From positions 1 through 11,953 of the forward strand of contig JBEBSP010000080.1 of NCBI GenBank assembly GCA_040394255.1: a stretch of 11,953 nt of DNA. Reading direction: 5' to 3'. The stretch's first letter is position 1; the number at the start of each line of letters is the position of its first letter. The position numbers were made by a program, and so were the translations under genes. The notes beneath the pieces are model-generated. The model was not told the origin of the DNA, did no database searches, and saw nothing but the letters and a program-made list of their open reading frames with translations. The DNA comes from Agaricicola taiwanensis_A. GTDB taxonomy: Bacteria; Pseudomonadota; Alphaproteobacteria; Rhizobiales; Methylopilaceae. Of this stretch, positions 1-5,236 are shown in pieces.

Positions 1-119
1 ACCTTGAGAGGGCTTTCATGCAGCGCCTTGCGGAGCGGCTGAACCTTGCTCCCGATCTCGTGGCGCATCTGGAGGCGACGGCTGCCGGCGCGCTTGCGGA
101 GCATACGCCGGCGGGCTGA
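1..119 (+). CDS. DUF533/TerB-like protein, C-terminal end (partial)
   Basis: The reading frame is open from the left edge (first full codon at base 3) to a TGA at 117-119, giving 38 C-terminal residues. It contains the segment ERAFMQRLAERLNLAPDLVA followed by an HLEA stretch and a short Ala/Gly tail. The pattern 'YL..LA..L.L.P.LV..L' is typical of the end of the DUF533 / tellurite-resistance TerB-like helical family, usually membrane-associated proteins of unknown role. The start and most of the protein lie outside the window, so the family call rests on this tail only. The gene is on the same strand as modA, 119 bases upstream of it, and is probably a separate transcription unit. Confidence 0.6.
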   Translation, partial: LERAFMQRLAERLNLAPDLVAHLEATAAGALAEHTPAG

Positions 120-122
120 AAG

Positions 123-140
123 GACCGCGTTGCGCGGGTC
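123..140 (+). terminator. Weak hairpin after the DUF533-like gene
   Basis: GACC-GCG-TTG-CGC-G-GGTC folds into a seven-base-pair stem with one bulged G, four bases after the stop codon. It is not followed by a clear run of T, so a rho-independent terminator is only a possibility. Confidence 0.22.
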
Positions 141-171
141 ATGGCTTTCCTCCACATTCCGCAGCATGATG

Positions 172-188
172 CGATGATCGTATCATCG
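172..188. promoter_or_regulatory. Perfect 7-bp inverted repeat upstream of modA
   Basis: CGATGAT-CGT-ATCATCG is a perfect inverted repeat ending 50 bases before the modA start. It sits where an operator or 5' leader hairpin would be expected. It has outer CG pairs but lacks the TATATA halves of the known ModE box, so a ModE site cannot be claimed. It could bind another molybdate- or oxyanion-responsive repressor, or form an mRNA stem. Confidence 0.4.
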
Positions 189-226
189 GGTCTGAGGGCC
201 GCGTGCCCACATTCTCGTGGATCACT

Positions 227-232
227 GGGGGA
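227..232 (+). promoter_or_regulatory. Ribosome binding site that decides the modA start
   Basis: GGGGGA lies six bases before the ATG at 239. This supports 239 over the in-frame GTG at 203, which would add 12 residues ahead of an otherwise standard signal peptide. Confidence 0.6.
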
Positions 233-238
233 TTGCCG

Positions 239-1036
239 ATGACCTTGCGTTTGCTTCGTTCTCTTTTCATCGCCATGGCGCTGACGGCCTCCGGCGCCGT
301 GCCCGTGATGGCGCAGGCGGATAAGCCGCTGGTGGTCTTCGCCGCGGCAAGCCTCAAGAACGCGCTCGACGCCATCGCCGCCGACTGGCGGGCCAGCGAT
401 GGCACCGAGGTCAAGGTAAGCTATGCGGCCTCGTCGGCGCTGGCCAAGCAGATCGCCGGGGGCGCGCCGGCCGATCTGTTCATCTCCGCCGACATTCCGT
501 GGATGGACGATGTCGGCGGCAAGGGGATGATCGCGCCCGGAACGCGCCGCAATCTGCTCGGGAACACGCTGGTCATGGTGGCCGGTCCGGACTGGAAGGG
601 CGAGGCGATCACGATCTCGGCCGGTTTCCCTCTCGGCGATCTCCTTGAAAGCGGCCGCCTTGCCGTGGCCGACACCTCGGCCGTTCCGGCGGGCAAATAC
701 GCCAAGGCAGCGCTTCAATCCCTCGGCGTCTGGCCTTCGGTCGAAGGAAAGCTGGCGCAGGCGGAGAACGTGAGGGCCGCGCTGGCGCTGGTCGCCCGCG
801 GCGAGGCGCCGCTCGGCATCGTCTATGGCAGCGACGCGCGGGCCGAGGCGAAGGTCCGCGTGGTCGGCGTCTTTCCTGAAGGGTCGCATCCGCCGGTCAT
901 CTATCCGGCGGCGGTTCTTTCAGAATCGTCCCACCCCAAGGCGCGCGACTTCCTTGACTATCTCGGCGGAACATCCGCCAAGGCGCGGTTCGAGGCCGAG
1001 GGCTTCACGGTGATCGCCAAGGAACTGGCGAACTGA
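239..1036 (+). CDS. modA: Molybdate ABC transporter, periplasmic binding protein ModA
   Basis: This is the periplasmic receptor that captures molybdate (or tungstate) and delivers it to the ModB channel. The 265-residue protein has the usual length. Residues 1-27 are a Sec signal peptide (basic start, hydrophobic core, AQA just before the likely cut at 27/28). The oxyanion pocket motifs are in order: AAASL with Ser38, SYAASSALAK with Ser65/Ser66, GAPADLFISAD (75-85), ADTSAVPAGKYAK (144-156) containing Ala149, ENV with Val178, and GIVYGSDA with Tyr196. These match the Ser/Ser/Ala/Val/Tyr ligands known for E. coli ModA. The start at 239 is chosen because of its ribosome binding site and the clean signal peptide. 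The stop overlaps the proposed CTG start of modB, so the two are probably translated together. A related role with tungstate or another oxyanion is possible. Confidence 0.95.
   Translation: MTLRLLRSLFIAMALTASGAVPVMAQADKPLVVFAAASLKNALDAIAADWRASDGTEVKVSYAASSALAKQIAGGAPADLFISADIPWMDDVGGKGMIAPGTRRNLLGNTLVMVAGPDWKGEAITISAGFPLGDLLESGRLAVADTSAVPAGKYAKAALQSLGVWPSVEGKLAQAENVRAALALVARGEAPLGIVYGSDARAEAKVRVVGVFPEGSHPPVIYPAAVLSESSHPKARDFLDYLGGTSAKARFEAEGFTVIAKELAN
1019..1023 (+). promoter_or_regulatory. Ribosome binding site for the proposed CTG start of modB
   Basis: AAGGA inside the end of modA lies nine bases before the CTG at 1033. It is the main local evidence, with the conserved ModB N-terminus, that modB starts at 1033 and not at the downstream GTG at 1102. 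Confidence 0.5.
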
Positions 1037-1767
1037 ACGGCTTTGCTCCCGACGAGATCGATGCGATCCTTCTCAGCCTGAGGGTTGCCACGGTCGCGAC
1101 CGTGGCCAGCCTGCCCCTGGGCGTCGGCGTCGCGCTGCTGCTGGCGCGCGCCCGGTTTCCCGGCAAGCTGCTGCTCGATGTGCTCGTCCATGCGCCTCTG
1201 GTCCTGCCGCCGGTCGTGACCGGTTACGTCCTTCTCGTTCTGTTCGGGCGGCGCGGGCCATTGGGCGAACTGTTCGAAAGCTGGTTCGGGGTCGTGTTCT
1301 CGTTCCGCTGGACCGGCGCGGCGCTGGCGGCCGCCGTCATGGGTTTCCCGCTGATGGTGCGCGCCGTCCGGCTGTCGATCGAGGCGGTCGACCGGCGGTA
1401 TGAGGACGCCGCCCTGACGCTCGGGGCGGGCACGATCGCGACCTTCTTCCGTGTGACCCTGCCACTGGCCTTTCCCGGTGTCCTTGCCGGCGCGGTGCTT
1501 ACCTTCGCCAAGGCGCTGGGCGAGTTCGGAGCGACGATCACCTTCGTCTCCAACATTCCCGGAGAAACACGCACCCTGCCGACCGCGATCTACACCTTCA
1601 CGCAGATACCCGGCGGCGATGCCGGCGTGGTGCGGCTGGCGGCGGTGGCGGTCGTCCTGTCGCTGGCCGCGCTGGCCCTGTCGGAAGTGCTGGCGCGCCG
1701 CATGTCACGCCGCTTGCCGCGTCGCGGGGCGGAGTCCGGACGTGGCGTCCAAGGCGGATTTCACTGA
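1033..1767 (+). CDS. modB: Molybdate ABC transporter, permease ModB
   Basis: Inner-membrane permease of the molybdate importer, forming the channel as a dimer. Conserved ModB features are clear: FPGKLLLD, HAPLVLPPVVTGY, FGRRGPLGE, MGFPLMVRAVRLS, the EAA-type ATPase-docking loop EDAALTLGAG (from residue 124), and LGEFGATITFVSNIPGETRT. The first ATG/GTG/TTG in this frame is the GTG at 1102, which would cut off the conserved LLSLRVATVA of the first membrane helix. The frame is open back to a stop at 955-957 and the only sensible start is CTG at 1033, which overlaps the modA stop as CTGA and follows AAGGA at nine bases. Starting there gives 244 residues and 12 residues before LLSLRV, close to E. 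coli ModB. The ATPase gene modC is not next to it. The gene ends in a seven-base convergent overlap with the creatininase-family gene. Confidence 0.93.
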   Translation: MNGFAPDEIDAILLSLRVATVATVASLPLGVGVALLLARARFPGKLLLDVLVHAPLVLPPVVTGYVLLVLFGRRGPLGELFESWFGVVFSFRWTGAALAAAVMGFPLMVRAVRLSIEAVDRRYEDAALTLGAGTIATFFRVTLPLAFPGVLAGAVLTFAKALGEFGATITFVSNIPGETRTLPTAIYTFTQIPGGDAGVVRLAAVAVVLSLAALALSEVLARRMSRRLPRRGAESGRGVQGGFH

Positions 1768-2558
1768 CCGGGCGCGCGCAGGTTCGACAGTGGAAAGAGC
1801 CTGATTTCCTCGATCAACTGGACGAAGCGTCCGGTGACATGGGCGGTCAGGCGTGCGCCATCCTCCGCCGTGGCGCGGGCCGCGTTGCCGACGGCTCCCG
1901 ATGGGTTGAGGTCCTGCGCCATCCAGCCGAAGCCTGCCGGGCGGTCGGTCGACAGCCAGGCGCCGCCTTGCGCGAGGTCCTGTCCGAGCGAGCGGAAGTC
2001 AGCCAGTTTCTCATGCCTCACCGTCTCGGGGCGGTGCTGCATCATGAGGGCTGTTTCGGCCGTTCCGGCATGAATGCCGAAGCGCTGTTCATCCGCCGGC
2101 AGCCAGCCGTCCGGCGTGCCGAAGCGCGCCCAGTGCATCGTGACGGCGAGCATGCCGTGATGCGCACGCAACTCGCGCGCCACGAGATCGATCACGGCGG
2201 AATTGCCGCCGTGGGCGTTGAACAGCACCAGTTTGCGAAGCCCCGCGCGCGCCACCGACGCGCCGATCTCGGTCCAGGCCCGGATCGCGGTCTCGGGCGA
2301 CAGTGTCAGCGTGCCCCGGAAGGCCAGATGTTCAGTCGACACGCCCACGGCCTGCGTCGGCAGCAGTATGACGGGATCGCCGGCGGGGAGCGCGCCGGAC
2401 AGCGCGGCCATCAGGTCGTCGGCGATGTGCGCATCGGTGCCGACCGGCAGGTGGGGGCCATGCTGTTCGATCGCCGCGACGGGCAGGATGGCGATGGCGG
2501 TCTCGGCATCGAATGCCGCGAAGTCCTCGCTGGTCAGGTCGGCCCAGGCCCGGATCAT
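1761..2558 (-). CDS. Creatininase-family metal-dependent amidohydrolase
   Basis: A 265-residue cytoplasmic metallohydrolase of the creatininase superfamily, which cleaves cyclic or linear amide bonds. Metal-site motifs visible are EQHGPHLP (Glu31, His33, His36), TDAH (Asp42), NAHGGN (His116) and HAGTAET (His163, Glu168). True creatininase has NGHYEN, where the Glu is a metal ligand. Here that place is Gly118, as in family members that hydrolyse other amides, so creatinine is probably not the substrate. The start at 2558 is preferred because TGGAG lies six bases upstream. The in-frame GTG at 2597 would add 13 residues encoded by the 24-bp near-palindrome. The gene is divergent from a MarR-type regulator that probably controls it, and it overlaps the end of modB tail to tail. 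Function in a degradative pathway for an N-containing compound is an inference. Confidence 0.87.
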   Translation of the reverse strand: MIRAWADLTSEDFAAFDAETAIAILPVAAIEQHGPHLPVGTDAHIADDLMAALSGALPAGDPVILLPTQAVGVSTEHLAFRGTLTLSPETAIRAWTEIGASVARAGLRKLVLFNAHGGNSAVIDLVARELRAHHGMLAVTMHWARFGTPDGWLPADEQRFGIHAGTAETALMMQHRPETVRHEKLADFRSLGQDLAQGGAWLSTDRPAGFGWMAQDLNPSGAVGNAARATAEDGARLTAHVTGRFVQLIEEIRLFPLSNLRAPGQ

Positions 2559-2575
2559 GCTGTGCTCCAGGGTTG

Positions 2576-2599
2576 TTGTGTCGCGGTATCGTGACACAA
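2576..2599. promoter_or_regulatory. 24-bp near-palindrome, candidate MarR-type operator
   Basis: TTGTGTC, ten central bases, then GACACAA form a perfect 7-bp inverted repeat. Over the full 24 bases 20 positions are self-complementary, with centre-to-arm spacing typical of a MarR-family dimer site. It lies in the 100-base divergent region, 18 bases upstream of the creatininase-family ATG and 60 bases upstream of the MarR-gene ATG. A TATGAT hexamer at 2619-2624 is a likely -10 for the regulator, although no good -35 is seen at 17 bases. The placement fits autoregulation plus control of the hydrolase. Confidence 0.55.
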
Positions 2600-2658
2600 A
2601 ACCGGATACTGCTTTTGCTATGATGCTCTAACATGGCTTTTCTCATGGGGACAGAATC

Positions 2659-3162
2659 ATGGCCGGCAAAACGCCTCATGCGAAGACTGTCGGTTACGCC
2701 CTGCTGCATGCCGCGCGCCTGCACCGGGTCCGCATGGCGCAGCTGCTGCAGGAACTCGGCCTGTTCCCTGGACAGGAACAGGTGCTGACCGCGCTTCTGG
2801 TGGAAGACGGGCGGACCATGAGCGATCTTGCCGACGTTCTGCGGGTGCGCCCTCCGACGGTGTCCAAGACCATCGGGCGGCTTGTGGCGCAAGGCTTCGT
2901 CGAGCGCCGCGCGGCCGTGGGCGATGCCCGGCTGGTGCGCGTCAACCTCACCGAGGAAGGGCGCCGCAAGGCGGTTGCCGTGGAGGCGGTGTGGCGGGTT
3001 CTGGAATCGGAAACCGTCGAGCGGCTCGGCGGCAAGGATCGCAAGCGGTTGCGGAAGGGCCTGCGCCTGATGGCCCGAAGCCTGACGGAAGCCGTTGGCG
3101 GCGAAGTGCTCGCCGAGGAGGTGGCCGATGACGCTCCGGCCGACGTCCCCATGACCGGCTAA
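2659..3162 (+). CDS. MarR-family transcriptional regulator
   Basis: A 167-residue winged-helix DNA-binding protein acting as a dimer in the cytoplasm. Helical dimerisation segments are at about 8-45 and 104-150. The winged helix runs from about 50 to 102: MSDLADVLRVRPPTVSKTIG is the helix-turn-helix with recognition helix, followed by the wing GDARLVRVNLTEEG with the conserved Asp-Arg pair. GGGGACA before the ATG serves as a ribosome binding site. Family members usually repress neighbouring divergent genes and release DNA on binding a small, often aromatic or phenolic, ligand. The divergent creatininase-family gene and the near-palindrome between them are the obvious targets. The acidic tail (EEVADDAPADVP) is an extension with no known role. 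Confidence 0.92.
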   Translation: MAGKTPHAKTVGYALLHAARLHRVRMAQLLQELGLFPGQEQVLTALLVEDGRTMSDLADVLRVRPPTVSKTIGRLVAQGFVERRAAVGDARLVRVNLTEEGRRKAVAVEAVWRVLESETVERLGGKDRKRLRKGLRLMARSLTEAVGGEVLAEEVADDAPADVPMTG

Positions 3163-3186
3163 TTTCGACAGCAGACACTTTTCACC

Positions 3187-3215
3187 TTGTCGTTCCGGTT
3201 GCCGAAGCGTATTCG
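3187..3215 (+). promoter_or_regulatory. Weak sigma-70-like promoter candidate for the EamA operon
   Basis: TTGTCG and TATTCG are 17 bases apart in the 98-base gap before the transporter gene. Each hexamer matches consensus only partly (4/6 and 3/6), so this is a suggestion. The gap also holds a GC-rich segment with short inverted repeats (CCCCGAGGGG at about 3216-3225), but no convincing terminator for the MarR gene. Confidence 0.22.
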
Positions 3216-3260
3216 CCCCGAGGGGCCCGCCGTCCGGCGTCCGGTTCCATCGGAGACATC

Positions 3261-4214
3261 ATGAGCGCCACCGACCCGGCCGGAGTCTTGCCGGATTCGT
3301 CACCTTCCGCGCCCGAGGACGGGGCACGCCGGTCACGCCACATCGCCATCGGCCTGATGTGCATGGCGGTCTTTCTGTTCGCCCTGCTCGATGTGGTGGC
3401 CAAGCATCTCGTCACCGGCTACGACCCGATCCAGATCGCCTGGTCACGCTATGTCTTCCATGTGCTGATCGCGCTGGTTCTCACCAACCCCTTCGTCATG
3501 CCCGGCGTGTGGCGCACGCGTCGGCCGCTGCTCCAGTTCTTCCGGTCGGTGCTGCTGGCCCTGACGACGATCCTGAACTTCTGGGCGCTGGAAACGCTGC
3601 GTCTCGACGAGACCGTGTCGATCATGTTCGCAACGCCCTTCCTGGTGGCGATCCTGGCCGGTCCCCTGCTGGGCGAATGGGTCGGGCCGCGCCGCATGAT
3701 CGCCATCATGGTCGGGTTCTCCGGCGTGCTGCTGGTCACCCAGCCCGGTGTGGGGGAGTGGAAGCCGGCTTATCTCCTGTCCTTCGGGAATGCGGTCTTC
3801 TATTCGATCTACAACGTCCTGACCCGCATGGTCGGGGCGCATGACAGCGCCTGGACGAGCTTCTTCTATGTGCCGATGTTCGGAGGTCTGTTGCTGGCTC
3901 CGGCCTTGCCGGCAGTGTGGGTCTGGCCGGACAACGCCTTCGACTGGGGGCTGCTGGCCTCCACCGGCGCGCTCGGTGGCTTCGGTCATCTCATGCTTAT
4001 CATCGCGCATGTGCGCGCCCCGGCGGGCGTGCTGGCGCCCTTCATGTACACGCAGATCATCTGGATGATTACCCTGGGTTGGGTGGTGTTCCAGGATCGC
4101 CCGGACATCTGGACGCTGTCCGGCGCAGGCATCGTGATCGCCAGCGGCCTCTACCTGTTCGCCCGCGAGCGGACGGTCAAGGCCGCGCATGGCGCAAAGG
4201 GAGTACAACCATGA
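3261..4214 (+). CDS. EamA/DMT-family membrane transporter
   Basis: A 317-residue inner-membrane protein of the drug/metabolite transporter superfamily, which exports or imports small metabolites. After a hydrophilic 26-residue N-terminus it shows about ten hydrophobic helices in two homologous EamA halves: roughly 27-155 (including AIGLMCMAVFLFALLDVVAK, FWALETLRLDETVSIMFATP and GPLLGEW) and 170-302 (including FGNAVFYSIYNVLTR, and the second-half APAGVLAPFMYTQIIW with GWVVFQDRPD). The pattern 'aL..l.l.eavsi.f..P.lv.ll.g..LGE' is the family signature. GGAGA four bases before the ATG is the ribosome binding site. The stop overlaps the start of the 2-hydroxyacid dehydrogenase gene (ATGA), so the two are coupled. 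A substrate related to 2-hydroxy or 2-keto acids is an inference from that coupling; the sequence does not show it. Confidence 0.92.
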   Translation: MSATDPAGVLPDSSPSAPEDGARRSRHIAIGLMCMAVFLFALLDVVAKHLVTGYDPIQIAWSRYVFHVLIALVLTNPFVMPGVWRTRRPLLQFFRSVLLALTTILNFWALETLRLDETVSIMFATPFLVAILAGPLLGEWVGPRRMIAIMVGFSGVLLVTQPGVGEWKPAYLLSFGNAVFYSIYNVLTRMVGAHDSAWTSFFYVPMFGGLLLAPALPAVWVWPDNAFDWGLLASTGALGGFGHLMLIIAHVRAPAGVLAPFMYTQIIWMITLGWVVFQDRPDIWTLSGAGIVIASGLYLFARERTVKAAHGAKGVQP

Positions 4215-5179
4215 CACTGCCCCATCTTCTCCTGACAGGACCGCAACTGCCACTGGTGCTTGCGGCGCTGGAGCCGAGGTTCCGCGTCCACAAGCTCTGG
4301 GAGGCGAAGGACCGGCAGGCCCATCTGGCGTCTGTCGCCGCGGATATCCAGGCGGTCGCCGGTTTCGGCGTGCCCGTGGACGCCGCCATGATCGACAAAC
4401 TGCCCAGGCTTGAGATCATCACCACATTCTCGGTCGGCTACGACGCCATCGACATCGCGCATGCGGCAAAGCGAGGGATCGTCGTCACCAACACACCGGA
4501 CGTCCTGACCGAGGAAGTCGCCGACCTGACCATCGCGCTGCTGCTCGCCACGCTGCGCGAGCTGCCGCAGGCGGACCGGTATCTGCGTGAAGGGCGCTGG
4601 CCGAAGGGCACCTATCCGCTGACGCGCGGCACCCTGCGCGGCCGCACGGTCGGGATCATCGGCCTTGGCCGCATCGGCAAGGCGGTCGCCCGGCGGCTGG
4701 AGGGCTTCGGCGTGACGATCGTCTATCACGGGCGGCGGCCGCAAAAGGACGTGGCCTATCGCTATTATGGCGACCTCCTGGCCATGGCGCGGGATGTCGA
4801 CACGGTGGTTTCGCTGGCGCCGGGCGGGGAGGCGACGCACAACATGATCGGCCGGGAGGTGTTCGAGGCGCTCGGTCCCGACGGCGTCTTCGTCAATGTC
4901 GGGCGCGGGTCCACGGTCGACGAGCCGGCGCTGGCCAAGGCTCTCGGCGATGGCGTCATCCTCGCGGCGGGGCTCGATGTCTTCGCCGACGAGCCCCGCG
5001 TGCCGCAGTCCCTGATCGAGCTGCCCAACACCGTGCTGTTGCCCCATGTGGCGTCCGCATCGCTGAGAACCCGCAAGGAAATGGCGCAGCTGGGCGTCGA
5101 CAATCTGCTGGCCTGGGCCGACGGGCTGCCCGTGCTGACACCCGTTCCCGAAACACCCGATCCGCGCCGGCCGGGGTAA
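4211..5179 (+). CDS. D-isomer-specific 2-hydroxyacid dehydrogenase (glyoxylate/hydroxypyruvate reductase type)
   Basis: A 322-residue cytoplasmic NAD(P)H oxidoreductase that interconverts 2-keto acids and D-2-hydroxy acids. The catalytic domain is discontinuous (about 1-98 and 287-322) with the nucleotide domain between. Seen are SVGYDAIDIAHAAKRGIVVT, the Rossmann motif VGIIGLGRIGKAVARR (Gly151-x-Gly153-xx-Gly156), and the catalytic triad Arg232 (NVGRGSTVDE), Glu261 (FADEP) and His279 (LLPHVASAS). After the second beta strand comes YHGRRPQ, with Arg175-Arg176 and no acidic residue, which favours NADPH over NADH and resembles glyoxylate/hydroxypyruvate reductases. AAAGGGAG seven bases before the ATG is the ribosome binding site. 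The frame stays open far upstream (to about 3917), but the strong site and the ATGA overlap with the EamA gene fix the start. The true substrate cannot be read from sequence. Confidence 0.92.
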   Translation: MTLPHLLLTGPQLPLVLAALEPRFRVHKLWEAKDRQAHLASVAADIQAVAGFGVPVDAAMIDKLPRLEIITTFSVGYDAIDIAHAAKRGIVVTNTPDVLTEEVADLTIALLLATLRELPQADRYLREGRWPKGTYPLTRGTLRGRTVGIIGLGRIGKAVARRLEGFGVTIVYHGRRPQKDVAYRYYGDLLAMARDVDTVVSLAPGGEATHNMIGREVFEALGPDGVFVNVGRGSTVDEPALAKALGDGVILAAGLDVFADEPRVPQSLIELPNTVLLPHVASASLRTRKEMAQLGVDNLLAWADGLPVLTPVPETPDPRRPG

Positions 5180-5236
5180 GGTTCCGCCTATGCCGTCTTC
5201 GGCCTATGATGCCACTTTGGCGCTGCGGAAGGACGC

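Noticed and set aside
203..238. GTG at 203 as the modA start
   Set aside because: It adds residues before a complete signal peptide and has no ribosome site at proper spacing.
1839..2594. A 251-codon plus-strand frame opposite the creatininase-family gene
   Set aside because: Its translation has no family features, while the minus-strand protein has full metal-site motifs.
2559..2597. Longer start (GTG at 2597) for the creatininase-family gene
   Set aside because: It would translate the operator-like palindrome and lacks a ribosome site, whereas the ATG at 2558 has TGGAG six bases ahead.
3917..4210. N-terminal extension of the dehydrogenase frame up to 3917
   Set aside because: It runs inside the EamA gene. 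The strong ribosome site and the family-length N-terminus place the start at 4211.
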